A stretch of DNA of 64,000 bases from Flammeovirga sp. EKP202. Lineage in GTDB: Bacteria > Bacteroidota > Bacteroidia > Cytophagales > Flammeovirgaceae. The DNA lies in the NCBI RefSeq assembly GCF_014534745.1, contig NZ_JACVVP010000014.1, positions 62,001 through 126,000 on the forward strand. Reading direction: 5' to 3'. Below, one piece after another: positions 17,142 to 27,372 of the stretch (position 1 is the first letter of the stretch; the number at the start of each line of letters is the position of its first letter). Below the pieces are notes generated by a model, which was not told the origin of the DNA, ran no database searches, and saw only the letters and a list, made by a program, of their open reading frames with translations. A program made the position numbers and the translations under genes.

Positions 17142-20100
17142 ATGAATAGGCTATTTTTTCTTTTTATTCTGACTTTATGTATCGGAATAGGAAGGCACAA
17201 CATCTATGGGCAAGACGTACCCGTAGACGATTTACTACATCATTCCTTTCGACTAAGTGCCGGTGATCATAACTCCGGTGATAACTCTTGGAATGGTTTT
17301 CATGTAGATACGGATAGAAATACAACTTCTGTCAAATTTTCTTATGCTGCTGCTGACTTTCACACAAGTAATGTAAAACAAGCACCAACATTAAAAGAAA
17401 ATGGTTTCAATAGTAAACCAACTATTTTTTTTGATGGTGAATCTGCTTTAAAAGCTGTAGATGGAACCAGCATTGAAGCAAAAACAGCGTTCATTATTTA
17501 CAAAGTAGAGGGCACACCTACGAACCAATTAATGAACTTGATTTGTGATGAATTTTCGGGTGTTTATTTGGAAGGAAGGGTAAATAATAATCACCCTAAC
17601 TTCAGGTTTGCCGGTAATACAGTAGGTGGAAATAGAAATGTATCTGCTTCCTACAGTATTAACTTCAATAGAACTTTCTCTGGTCCGTTTGTTCAAAGTA
17701 CTTCTTCAGATCCCGCTTCTTTTAATGATCAAGGTGCAGATGATTTTAAAATTGTGGAGGTCTCATTCCATGCTGACAAGAATAATAACGAAATCACATC
17801 AGGTGGATTGACATTAGAAAATGGTATTTATGTTGGCACGTTGCATAAGGACCATGCATCTACTGAGCACGTTTTTAAAGGTGAAATCGCCGAAATCTTA
17901 ATTTATGACGATGTTATTGATGCTAACGAGAGAGCATTGGTTCGTGATTATTATGAGTCAGAATATTTGAATATCACAAAGTGGTACACTTTCAAGCACA
18001 ACATTCCTAAAGGTTGGGATGATGATTATATTTGGACAAAAGATCCTGATGGTTTATCGATCATTCCTAATGATAAAGACAATAGACCTGTAGCAGGTGA
18101 CGAAATACATATTTTAAATGGTCAATACATTACTACTTCTTCTACGCTTCCTACATTAACGAAAGTTGTTGTTGAGAAAGGCGGTACTTTAGATTTTAAA
18201 AGCGATCTAAACACATTCGGTGAACTGACAGGACAAGGAACAGTGAGAATCTCTTCTGACAATATTCCAGCGACTGATGGTATGACAGATAGTGGCTTCT
18301 TTACAAAAGATGGAGGTACATTAGAGATTTACGGTTCTTCAGATATTACTTTCCCTAATAATATAGAGTTCAATAACCTTACTGTTCGATTAGATGACAC
18401 TTCTAAAAAAGTGTATATCCAAAATCTGAAGCTAAATGGTAATATTGAAATCGCTAGTGGTAATGTTGAATTTGATGCTAGCGGTGATGAGTTGGCTATT
18501 GAAGGTGATATTCTCATTGGGAAAAATGGTGGTTGGACGTATGACGGTCACTCAGAAGATGATGGATCTTACTTCAAAGTGAGAAACAAAATTCTTACAA
18601 AAGGAGATTTTACCAACTTTGGTGTCGTTAATGCTCCAGATTTATCATTAAAAGCTGTCAATACAAATACAGAGCAAACGTTCCGTATTGCAGAAGATGC
18701 GACATTGGCACAAATTAGAGTTGAAAAAGCCTATAAAGAGAATACATTATATGTTTATGCAGAAAATGATAAAACATTAAGCTTAAAGGCTTCAAGTGAT
18801 TATGGTGGGCCTCAGGATGAGGAATTAGATATTGAAGATGATTATGCATTCTCATTATATCAAGGAACATTACGTTTAGGAAGAAATATCACTTATGATT
18901 TAAAAACGGGATCTGGTAACAGAAATATCAATAGGAACTCTAGATTATGGATTTCTGGCGCAGATATCTCAATGGGTGGATCGACCCAAAGTGTAACTGC
19001 ATTGGTAATTTATGGTGATGTTTTAGTAACGGAAGGAACACTAGATTTATATAACGATGGTACAGGTCCATCTTCAGGATTTACATTAAGAACAGATGGT
19101 ACATTACAAGTAGATGGTGGAGAAGTTTTTACAAAGATGTTAAGAACTTCTACTTATGGTGGAGCACATAAAGGTGCGTTTATCCAACATGCGGGTGATA
19201 TCACATTTAAAGGAAATGGTGATAATCATAGTATGTTCTCATTACCATGGCCTGACAATACATTCATTATGAGTGGTGGTCGCTTGATGATTGAAGATAC
19301 TGACGGAAGATCGGATAAAGGTCTATTTATTGGTGTGACATCCTCTAACTACAATGTGACTGGAGGTACGGTAATTATCAAAACTGACGAAGGTTTTGGT
19401 TTGACAAGTACTGCACCTTTTTACAACTTAGAGTTATTAGAACTCAATCCGGCAACAGGTAACAGAGCTACTGTTACTTCAAGAGGAAATACTTGGGCAG
19501 TAGCAGGTGATGACGATGTTGTGGTTCCAGTTCAAGACTTGAGAGTTTTAAACAACTTTACAGTAGAGGCTCTATACAAAGGAGGAGATAAAGATGTTTA
19601 TATAGGAAAGAGTTTGATCATTAAAAAGCATGAGGCATTAGGTCATGATAAAAATAACTTTACTTACAATAGATTGATTTTTAATGGCCATGAAAATGGT
19701 GAGTTATTTATTGACTATCAGTATCCTTATGTAGAGGAAGGTGGTAAATATTATGTAGTTGATAGAACGGACACTAGATCAGGTACTGTGACGGATAATA
19801 AAAAATCATGTTCAGACTGCCCTGATGGTTACTATGAAATGGAATCAAGAAACATTGATGGACAGGATTACTTTGTTGAGCCAAGTGGTTCTGGTCTTGC
19901 AGAGGTCAATAACTTTATCACTAGTCATTTGATTATTGATAAAGATAGAGACAATGCAAAAATTACCATCAAAGCACATCCGTCTTATTGGAGAGCAAGT
20001 GATGCTGAAATTAATTATTCAACGCATGATATTCATAGAGACCACCAAAATAACTCAAACTTTTTAGATATATATGGAGATTTGCAGGTCCTTAGAGGCG

Positions 20101-23100
20101 TTCTTGATCATAAGGATTTCTCAATAAGACCATTAAAAGGGGATATCATCAATTATGGAACTATTGGTGTTTTTGAACCTGGAGTAACAGCTTCAAATGC
20201 TTTGTTAAAATTAAGACCAGCAAACCAAGGAGTGAAATTAACGAAGCCAGGTGCTCGTTTTGGTAACATAAAAATGTTTATGGAGGGTACTGGGATTGAG
20301 TTTACTTCTGATGTTCATATCGATCGTTTAGTGTATTATGATGGTTATATTGATATTGGACGTCATGAGTTGGAGATAGATCAATTGACTTATCAGTCTT
20401 TTCATTACGTAACAAGAGATACCAATAACGGAAATGCAGTGACAGATCCAGGCTTTGGTGATGCACCTCGTTTTGAAGAGTTTACTAAAAAAGTAAAAAC
20501 AGGGGCTGTATTTGTTGATAAAGACATTATCTCTTTCATTCTTACTGACGGTAAATCATCATCAGGTGGTTTGAAGCTAAAAGTAGATGATGGTACTTGG
20601 TCGAAATATTACAAGTATGATGGAGAGGATAATACATTATTATTCCCGTTGGCTGTAAAATACTCAGATACCGACTTTGAATATACACCTGCAAGATTAA
20701 CTATTGAAGATGTTTCTAGCATTGATGGTTATATTAGTGTGAGACCTGTTAGTACAGCATTACAAACTGCTGATAATGATGGTGGAGATTTAGCCAAAAT
20801 AAACTGGAGAGTTGAACGTTCAGGGTTTGATGAATCTTCTTTGGCTAACTTACCTAAAGTAAAGTGGGCCTTCCAAGTGGATAACGATGCAGACACTGAA
20901 AATAAATTCAGTCCTGATGGTAACCGATTTACACTAGGTGCTGGTAATGTGGTAACTGGATATGTTGGAGGTAAAGTATTGAGTGGTGATGAAAAACTGA
21001 TCGAACTTTACGGAAATGCAGGAATCACTTACCCTTCGTCTTCTTACCAAAGAGAATTTGTTGCAGATGGTAGTGTAGTAGGTGAAACAACTCTTGCTTT
21101 ACATGAGAAATATCTGAATAATGGAACTATTGGTAACGCAGGTTACGAAAGACATAGATCAGGATTAAGTACTACACCTGTTCATTATATTCAAGATAAA
21201 ATCTTAATCACTTTTGACAGAGTTTGGAATGAGAGTGGAGTTGGTGCAGAAGGTTTCTTCGCTTTAGAAAATGCGAATTATACTTTTGGAGCTCAAAATA
21301 CATTTGAAGGCGAGCCAATGGCTTATTACTACTGTAAAAATTGTAGAGATGGAGTAAGCAATAATAGTGATTGGGATAACGAAGACAGCTGGTATGTAGA
21401 AGTAAGTGGAGCATTGATTCCAATTACTGATGATTTAGCAAAATATCATATTCCAGGAGAAGGTGATGTAGCCATTATCGGTTCACCAAAAACTGGATTT
21501 GATAGAGATAATGTCAAAAAAGAATTCAAAGGTATTACTATTCCTAATGATTATGACCTTACAATTGCTGAGATCAGATTTGAGCAACAGTTTAAATCTA
21601 GAGAAGGTAAAAGTATCAAAATTAGTGAGAGAGCATCGTTCAAGCCAGGTTTAATTACTGGTACAGCCGAATTAAATATTGATCTATTTGCTACTTATGA
21701 TGGAGATGGAAATGTAATTTCCCTTGAAAAACCTGTTATTGAAGGAGATTTCAACGGATGGGCAGTCAACGATAGTAGTGTTTTCAAATTAAGAATACCA
21801 ACAGGTGAAAATATCGAACTTCCGAGCTATCCTTCTATACAAATCTATCCAAGATATGAGTTATGGAATAGAGATACAGAGACAAACGATGACGGAACAC
21901 TGAAAAATGCACAGGTTTACCTTTCTAGTGATTTGAAAGCGAAAACGTTAGATATCTTTAAGGAGGTCGCTCTATACATTAGAGGTGATCGAGCAGAAGG
22001 AGATATTGCCGTTGAGGGAGAAATCTACTTAAAAAATGGTGGAGATCTCTATTTTACAGATGGAGCTTATAACCATACCGTAGAAGGTGAATCTTTAAGA
22101 TTGGATAATAATATTAAGAAAAATGATGATGGTTCAATTAGGTTTGAAAACAAACCGTTCGTTTATGTAGATCGATATTCAGCTTCAACAGTTGGCGCGC
22201 ATCATGTTTTATATTTGAGAAAAGGAATAAGTTCTCAAAATCAAATTGGAGATTTTGATCTATTCGGTCATGATGGAGTGGGTATTGAATCAATTGATAT
22301 CAATAAAGTGCCAAGAGTTTCATTAGTATTCAATGGAGATACAGATGGAACTATAGACTTGAAAAAAAATGATGATAAATTAAAACTATTCGATTTAAAA
22401 GTTGAAAAAGATAATTCATCAAACTTTATCAAAGTGAAAAATGAACTTTCTTTTGCAAGACCTGCTGATGGTACTACTGAAGAAAAGCCAATTCAACTTG
22501 TGAAGGGTAGTTTAGAGTTTAACTCATCCAATATTGATATTGACCTAAATTCAGGTGGAGGCAACTTTGCAATTCCTGTAGGAACAACATTAAAAGTTAC
22601 TAGTAATGCAGTTGTAAGAGTTACATCGTCGATTGGAGGTATTGAATTGGATGGTACAATTCATGTTAATGGAGGTTCATTATTAATGGCTGATGCTGGT
22701 AAGGAAAATTATATTGAATATGGTTCAAGTGGTTTCTCAACTATCTTTTTAGAGGATGGAACAATCAAGGTAGGTTCACAAGTAAGAAGAAAGTTGACAA
22801 CAACGACAGGTGAATTAAACTACGAACAAACAGGTGGCGCTTTTGAAGTGGGTTCACAAGGTATTCCATCTGCTTTAAACCAAGAAAGAGGTGTATTTGA
22901 GATTTATGACGAAGGGTCAATTAAATTGAACTTTGATCATAATATTGGAAAAGGTAGATCTTTCATCGTGAAAACTGGTGCAATGATCAACCCTACAATT
23001 CCTTATGTGAACATAACGCCTCTAACTTCTGAGTTTAGTGAAGATGCTAAAATTATCTTTGAGTTAGCAGATGGTCTAACCAATGCGGCGACTTTGAGAT

Positions 23101-26100
23101 CAGATGATGGTGTAAATTTACCTACATTATTAATCAATTCTGGTGAGGTAAAATTAATGCCTTTATCATCTGATAAGTACTATCAAATAGCAGGGAAGTT
23201 ACAGATTGTATCAGGTGCAACTTTCAACCAAAATGGATTTAATGTTGAGTTTAAGGGTGGAATCAGAAATGATGGAGATTACTTAGCAAATGGTGGTAAA
23301 GTCAAATTTAATAGTGGTGATACTCAATCTATTGATAGGTACGATAATAATAACTCTTCTTCATTCCAGTTAAATGATGTAGAAATTTCAGGAACAGGAA
23401 CAATATTAGATTTAGATAGAGCCTTTTTTGATTTGGAATCAGGAAAAGTGGATGGTTTAAATATTGAAGGAGATCTTACTATTATTGATAATGCTATCGT
23501 TAATTTAAACAAAAATCACTCTATATATTTAAAAGGTGATTTTATTGGTGAGGGTTCTATTGTAAGTAATAATAAAAGAGAGGCCTTAGTCTTAGATGGT
23601 AGTACATCTCAAAATATAAGAAGTAACAACATCAATATTTCTTATTTGAAGATCAATAACAATTCAGGTATTTCAACAGAAATTATAGGAGATAGCTTCT
23701 ATGCATTTACGATTAATAATGCATTAACGCTTGAACTTGGTCTTTTAAAATTAAAAGATAACCATATGTTATTGTCTGAAGGTGCTAGTATCAATGGTTC
23801 AGATGGAAAAAGTAGAGTTTCAAGCTTCTCTGATCAAAACATGATTTTATTATCAGGTAAAAGAAGAAGTGGAGGTGTAACAAAAATTTACGCATCGAAC
23901 CAAAGTGGTAAGTCATTCATTTATCCATTAGGAGTAGAAGATACGGAAACGGCTATTTATAAGTTTACACCTGCAGTAGCAAAATACACAACAGGGGCAA
24001 GTGCTTATGGTGTCAATGTTAATATTCTGGATAAAATGTTCTCACCTGCTATTGCAGATGGGAAAACAGAGGCAGATGCTCGTATTTTAGATTACACTTG
24101 GTTCTTGACTTCATATGATAAAAATGGAGATGAGATACAAATCAATGATGATTTCAGTTTCGAGTTTGATTTGTATTATAATGACTTAGATATTGTAAAT
24201 GACGGTGACGGAACAGCAGAAGCATCTTACGTTGAAGCAGTCAATTATGATAAAACGGGGATTTGGAAAGTGTTGTCAGATGGATCTAACATCAACACTG
24301 GTAATAATATCTTCACAACTTCATTTACAAGGGAGTCACTACAGACATTTAACAACGGTTATGTGGCAGGGGTATATATGATTGGAGATTCGGATGACTT
24401 TAAAAAATATACTATCCCATATAAAACAGCTTCATCTGTTGACTTCTCAACAGAACAAAACTGGAACAGTGCCATTTGGGTGAAGGCTGACGGTGAAGAG
24501 AAAATACATGACTTATTAGATGCTGATTCGAAGAAAATTGGAGAATATACCATTTTTGAAATCAAGCTTTCAGGTGCAGACACAGTTTGGACTACAGACT
24601 TAGTCAATGCTCCAGAGTTTACGAACGTATTGATTGATAAAGGTGCAAAAGTAATCTTGACAACTCCCCTTGAAGAAAATATTCTTGACTTAAGAGGTGA
24701 GTTGATCTTTGATGTTACAATTCCTGGTACAAAGTTCAATGTTGTAAAAGGTTCAGGTAGATTTGTTCGTAGATCAAACATGACGATTCCAGATAACTGG
24801 AGACAATTCTATACAGTGGATGCAGGAACTTTAGTAATGGATTTTTCTTCTCCAAATGCTGGGGGGATCCCTTACGAACTTCCTGATGACTTCAAAACGG
24901 GAGAGTACGCAAATGTGAAAGGTTTGGAATTAATGAATTCTACTTACACTGATGGAGATCCAATTATTACTTATCAATTCGATGATGAATTGTTGTTTTT
25001 AGGTAAAGATGGTTTGAAAGTAGGACAAGGTGTGAAGTTTGAGTTAGAGTCAGACTTGAAGACAATAGACGGAGGTGATGTTGAGATTGAAAATGCGGGA
25101 GCTTTAGAGTTACCTTCAGGAGCAAATATTACAATTGATGGTGATTTAATGATTCGTAAAGATGCAGACCTAACAGCCATCAACTCTTCGATTACATTGG
25201 GTGGAGACCTAACGATAGAAAAAGTAGATAGAGATGGAGGTGGTAAACCATCTGATGGTCTGAATTATGATCTAAGAGACTTTACACTGGAACTAAATGG
25301 TACTTCAACTCAAACGGTTTATGCTAAGTTTGGCGCTTATCCAGGAGAGTATCTTCCAATCTTGAAAGTCAATAATACACATGATTTCAATAGATTTAAG
25401 ACGCCTTCGGTAGTACTAACAGATACTATTCACGTAGGAGACGCATTACAATTGATCAGTGGTACAGTCAATTCTACGGATGAAGGATTCCTATTCTACG
25501 ATGATTTTAATAATAACTTACAATCTAATGGATCTGGTGAAAGTTATGTATTAGGTAGATCGCATTACATGGTGAAATCTGTTGACGGAAAAGTACAAGG
25601 AGGTATGATTTTCCCTGTTGGTTCTTTACAAGGTGGTTTTAGACCAATTGGTATTGGTAATTTGACAGCCAAAGGAGCATTACCAAAACAAAAAGCACCA
25701 CAACAGCAATCTTCTTCTAATGCAAGAACAACAAGTAATGCTAGAGTGGCTAGCAGTGGTGATGTGATCATTTGGTCAGTGGAGTATGCACATGATAAAA
25801 TTGACTTATCGAAGAACAATTATCCAGATGATATTACTAATGTAGAAGAGGGACAATGGCACTTAGTACCATTAGTACCTGCAGGTGGCCCATCAACAGT
25901 ATCCACAGAATTAAACTACATTTCTCATGAAAAAGAGAATGTAAACAGATTCTTGTTGTACTCAGATGCAGAGTTGGCAGCAGGGTCAGAAACATGGTCT
26001 TATGTTGGAGGTGATTCTTCTAAAGCACTTGTAGGTGGTAGTAAGTTTAGCGAATCGTTATTGGATGAAGAGCGTTACTTCTCGTCAACTTCAGGTGATC

Positions 26101-26795
26101 CAATTGTCTTTAATACTAGAACAGGACATAGTAAAGATAAGAAGGCAGGTACTCGATTAAATACAAATAATGCAAGAGTACTTTCGTCAGACATTACTGT
26201 AGAGCCTATGATTTCAGTAGGTTTTACTGAGCAAGACTTGCCGGTAGAATTAATTTACTTTGATGCTGAAATAAAAGAAGGTGAGGTCGAATTAAGTTGG
26301 GCAACGGCAACGGAGGTCAACAATGAAGGTTTTATCATTGAGAAATCAAGAGATAATAGAAACTGGGAATCGATTGACTTTGTGGAAGGAGAAGGTACAA
26401 GTAATGTCACAATTAATTATACGTACTCTGATACTGACCTTTATTCAGGCAGGGCTTATTATAGATTGAGACAAATTGATTTCGATGGCAAATACGAATA
26501 CTTCGGGCCAGTTACTGTCTTAATAGACTCTGATAATAGTTCAAGAGATATCCTATTATCTCCAAACCCATCAAGCGGTCAAAATACTACTTTATCATTG
26601 ATAGATATTGATACAAAATCGATTGGAGTATTTATCTATGATAACAATGGTAGAACAGTAAATCAATTCAAGTACGAAACAGTTTCCAACTATGATGCAA
26701 TAGAGTTACAAACAAATGAACTAGGTACAGGTATTTACCTAGTGAAGGTTGTAGCAGGAAAAGACGTATTTGTGAAAAAATTAATCGTAAGATAG
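17142..26795 (+). CDS. Giant T9SS-exported surface protein (3217 aa)
   Basis: Very large cell-surface or secreted protein. A signal peptide (residues 1-24, ending NIYGQ) is followed by a concanavalin/LamG-like domain (about 30-280; FKGEIAEILIYDDVIDANERALV is the typical closing strand-helix). Next come about 2700 residues of repeating short beta strands rich in Gly, Asn and Asp, of beta-helix character (for example GDLTIIDNAIVNLNKNHSIYLKGDF). Two CxxC pairs (SCSDC and YYCKNC) stand out in an otherwise Cys-poor sequence. Near residue 3033, LPVELIYFDAEIKEGEVELSW starts a fibronectin-III-like module common before sorting domains. The last 80 residues (SPNPSSGQ ... LGTGIYLVKVVAGKDVFVKKLIVR) are a T9SS type A sorting domain. 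It is probably an adhesin or gliding-related surface protein; no catalytic site is seen. The frame is intact across 9.65 kb. Confidence 0.9.
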   Translation: MNRLFFLFILTLCIGIGRHNIYGQDVPVDDLLHHSFRLSAGDHNSGDNSWNGFHVDTDRNTTSVKFSYAAADFHTSNVKQAPTLKENGFNSKPTIFFDGESALKAVDGTSIEAKTAFIIYKVEGTPTNQLMNLICDEFSGVYLEGRVNNNHPNFRFAGNTVGGNRNVSASYSINFNRTFSGPFVQSTSSDPASFNDQGADDFKIVEVSFHADKNNNEITSGGLTLENGIYVGTLHKDHASTEHVFKGEIAEILIYDDVIDANERALVRDYYESEYLNITKWYTFKHNIPKGWDDDYIWTKDPDGLSIIPNDKDNRPVAGDEIHILNGQYITTSSTLPTLTKVVVEKGGTLDFKSDLNTFGELTGQGTVRISSDNIPATDGMTDSGFFTKDGGTLEIYGSSDITFPNNIEFNNLTVRLDDTSKKVYIQNLKLNGNIEIASGNVEFDASGDELAIEGDILIGKNGGWTYDGHSEDDGSYFKVRNKILTKGDFTNFGVVNAPDLSLKAVNTNTEQTFRIAEDATLAQIRVEKAYKENTLYVYAENDKTLSLKASSDYGGPQDEELDIEDDYAFSLYQGTLRLGRNITYDLKTGSGNRNINRNSRLWISGADISMGGSTQSVTALVIYGDVLVTEGTLDLYNDGTGPSSGFTLRTDGTLQVDGGEVFTKMLRTSTYGGAHKGAFIQHAGDITFKGNGDNHSMFSLPWPDNTFIMSGGRLMIEDTDGRSDKGLFIGVTSSNYNVTGGTVIIKTDEGFGLTSTAPFYNLELLELNPATGNRATVTSRGNTWAVAGDDDVVVPVQDLRVLNNFTVEALYKGGDKDVYIGKSLIIKKHEALGHDKNNFTYNRLIFNGHENGELFIDYQYPYVEEGGKYYVVDRTDTRSGTVTDNKKSCSDCPDGYYEMESRNIDGQDYFVEPSGSGLAEVNNFITSHLIIDKDRDNAKITIKAHPSYWRASDAEINYSTHDIHRDHQNNSNFLDIYGDLQVLRGVLDHKDFSIRPLKGDIINYGTIGVFEPGVTASNALLKLRPANQGVKLTKPGARFGNIKMFMEGTGIEFTSDVHIDRLVYYDGYIDIGRHELEIDQLTYQSFHYVTRDTNNGNAVTDPGFGDAPRFEEFTKKVKTGAVFVDKDIISFILTDGKSSSGGLKLKVDDGTWSKYYKYDGEDNTLLFPLAVKYSDTDFEYTPARLTIEDVSSIDGYISVRPVSTALQTADNDGGDLAKINWRVERSGFDESSLANLPKVKWAFQVDNDADTENKFSPDGNRFTLGAGNVVTGYVGGKVLSGDEKLIELYGNAGITYPSSSYQREFVADGSVVGETTLALHEKYLNNGTIGNAGYERHRSGLSTTPVHYIQDKILITFDRVWNESGVGAEGFFALENANYTFGAQNTFEGEPMAYYYCKNCRDGVSNNSDWDNEDSWYVEVSGALIPITDDLAKYHIPGEGDVAIIGSPKTGFDRDNVKKEFKGITIPNDYDLTIAEIRFEQQFKSREGKSIKISERASFKPGLITGTAELNIDLFATYDGDGNVISLEKPVIEGDFNGWAVNDSSVFKLRIPTGENIELPSYPSIQIYPRYELWNRDTETNDDGTLKNAQVYLSSDLKAKTLDIFKEVALYIRGDRAEGDIAVEGEIYLKNGGDLYFTDGAYNHTVEGESLRLDNNIKKNDDGSIRFENKPFVYVDRYSASTVGAHHVLYLRKGISSQNQIGDFDLFGHDGVGIESIDINKVPRVSLVFNGDTDGTIDLKKNDDKLKLFDLKVEKDNSSNFIKVKNELSFARPADGTTEEKPIQLVKGSLEFNSSNIDIDLNSGGGNFAIPVGTTLKVTSNAVVRVTSSIGGIELDGTIHVNGGSLLMADAGKENYIEYGSSGFSTIFLEDGTIKVGSQVRRKLTTTTGELNYEQTGGAFEVGSQGIPSALNQERGVFEIYDEGSIKLNFDHNIGKGRSFIVKTGAMINPTIPYVNITPLTSEFSEDAKIIFELADGLTNAATLRSDDGVNLPTLLINSGEVKLMPLSSDKYYQIAGKLQIVSGATFNQNGFNVEFKGGIRNDGDYLANGGKVKFNSGDTQSIDRYDNNNSSSFQLNDVEISGTGTILDLDRAFFDLESGKVDGLNIEGDLTIIDNAIVNLNKNHSIYLKGDFIGEGSIVSNNKREALVLDGSTSQNIRSNNINISYLKINNNSGISTEIIGDSFYAFTINNALTLELGLLKLKDNHMLLSEGASINGSDGKSRVSSFSDQNMILLSGKRRSGGVTKIYASNQSGKSFIYPLGVEDTETAIYKFTPAVAKYTTGASAYGVNVNILDKMFSPAIADGKTEADARILDYTWFLTSYDKNGDEIQINDDFSFEFDLYYNDLDIVNDGDGTAEASYVEAVNYDKTGIWKVLSDGSNINTGNNIFTTSFTRESLQTFNNGYVAGVYMIGDSDDFKKYTIPYKTASSVDFSTEQNWNSAIWVKADGEEKIHDLLDADSKKIGEYTIFEIKLSGADTVWTTDLVNAPEFTNVLIDKGAKVILTTPLEENILDLRGELIFDVTIPGTKFNVVKGSGRFVRRSNMTIPDNWRQFYTVDAGTLVMDFSSPNAGGIPYELPDDFKTGEYANVKGLELMNSTYTDGDPIITYQFDDELLFLGKDGLKVGQGVKFELESDLKTIDGGDVEIENAGALELPSGANITIDGDLMIRKDADLTAINSSITLGGDLTIEKVDRDGGGKPSDGLNYDLRDFTLELNGTSTQTVYAKFGAYPGEYLPILKVNNTHDFNRFKTPSVVLTDTIHVGDALQLISGTVNSTDEGFLFYDDFNNNLQSNGSGESYVLGRSHYMVKSVDGKVQGGMIFPVGSLQGGFRPIGIGNLTAKGALPKQKAPQQQSSSNARTTSNARVASSGDVIIWSVEYAHDKIDLSKNNYPDDITNVEEGQWHLVPLVPAGGPSTVSTELNYISHEKENVNRFLLYSDAELAAGSETWSYVGGDSSKALVGGSKFSESLLDEERYFSSTSGDPIVFNTRTGHSKDKKAGTRLNTNNARVLSSDITVEPMISVGFTEQDLPVELIYFDAEIKEGEVELSWATATEVNNEGFIIEKSRDNRNWESIDFVEGEGTSNVTINYTYSDTDLYSGRAYYRLRQIDFDGKYEYFGPVTVLIDSDNSSRDILLSPNPSSGQNTTLSLIDIDTKSIGVFIYDNNGRTVNQFKYETVSNYDAIELQTNELGTGIYLVKVVAGKDVFVKKLIVR

Positions 26796-26820
26796 TTCAA
26801 TCAATCTAATCCGATAGAAG

Positions 26821-26852
26821 AAAGGTCATGCTGTAAAGTATGGCCTTTTTTA
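26821..26852 (+). terminator. Rho-independent terminator after the giant gene
   Basis: Nine-bp stem with one wobble pair, ten-base loop and a T run, 25 bases after the stop codon. Confidence 0.7.
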
Positions 26853-26857
26853 TTTGA

Positions 26858-27281
26858 GCTTTAGCGAGATTAAAATCATTTAGGCGAGAGGAATGGAATT
26901 TAGTTTTTGTGTTAAGACAAAAATAAAGGAGAAGGAAGCTTTTATGTCCTACTTTCAAGTTTCCTTCTTCTTCATTTTTCCATTGATGAAAAACGAAGCA
27001 AAAAATCTAGGCTTAGAAGTCAAAAGCTAAATTCCATTCCTCTCGCCTAAATGATTTTAAACTCGCTGCGCTCAAACAAGAAAATCATTTTTAACGGCTC
27101 AATTCATGAAATTCTTAACGCTTTTCCCTTCAATGCCGGGGGGAGTACTACCAAACTAAAATGGTAGGAAGCTCAATGGCGCGAATGTTAAGCGTCAGCG
27201 TCATTCGTGTCCTTCAGATTATCAGAAATCTCCTGATTTCTAAACAATATAAATAACGAAAACTTAGTTTACAGTGTATTA
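26858..27281. repeat. Intergenic repeat, copy A
   Basis: The part from about 26937 to 27281 matches copy B (39955-40299) over about 345 bases with roughly 15 differences. It has three internal hairpins (CTACCA/TGGTAG, CGAATG/CATTCG-like and AGAAATC/GATTTCT) and ends in AACTTAGTTTAC...GTATT. Copy A is unusual: its left end (26871-26903) is a perfect 33-base inverted copy of internal sequence at 27027-27059, with weaker pairing beyond. That gives a long stem around about 120 bases. No ORF is present. Confidence 0.85.
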
Positions 27282-27337
27282 AATCACTTATTAAGAGCTA
27301 TTGTTCAAATTCACAAGACTTTAGAAGTAGAATTCAT

Positions 27338-27345
27338 TACTTTTG
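27338..27345 (+). promoter_or_regulatory. Bacteroidota -7 element (TACTTTTG)
   Basis: Exact TAnnTTTG, 27 bases before the methyltransferase ATG; -33 box not clear. Confidence 0.45.
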
Positions 27346-27372
27346 TGCCTTGAATTTTAAAAAAGAAGGAAT

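Noticed and set aside
26858-27281. Repeat A as an insertion sequence
   Set aside because: It has no transposase frame and its two closest relatives lack coding capacity too.
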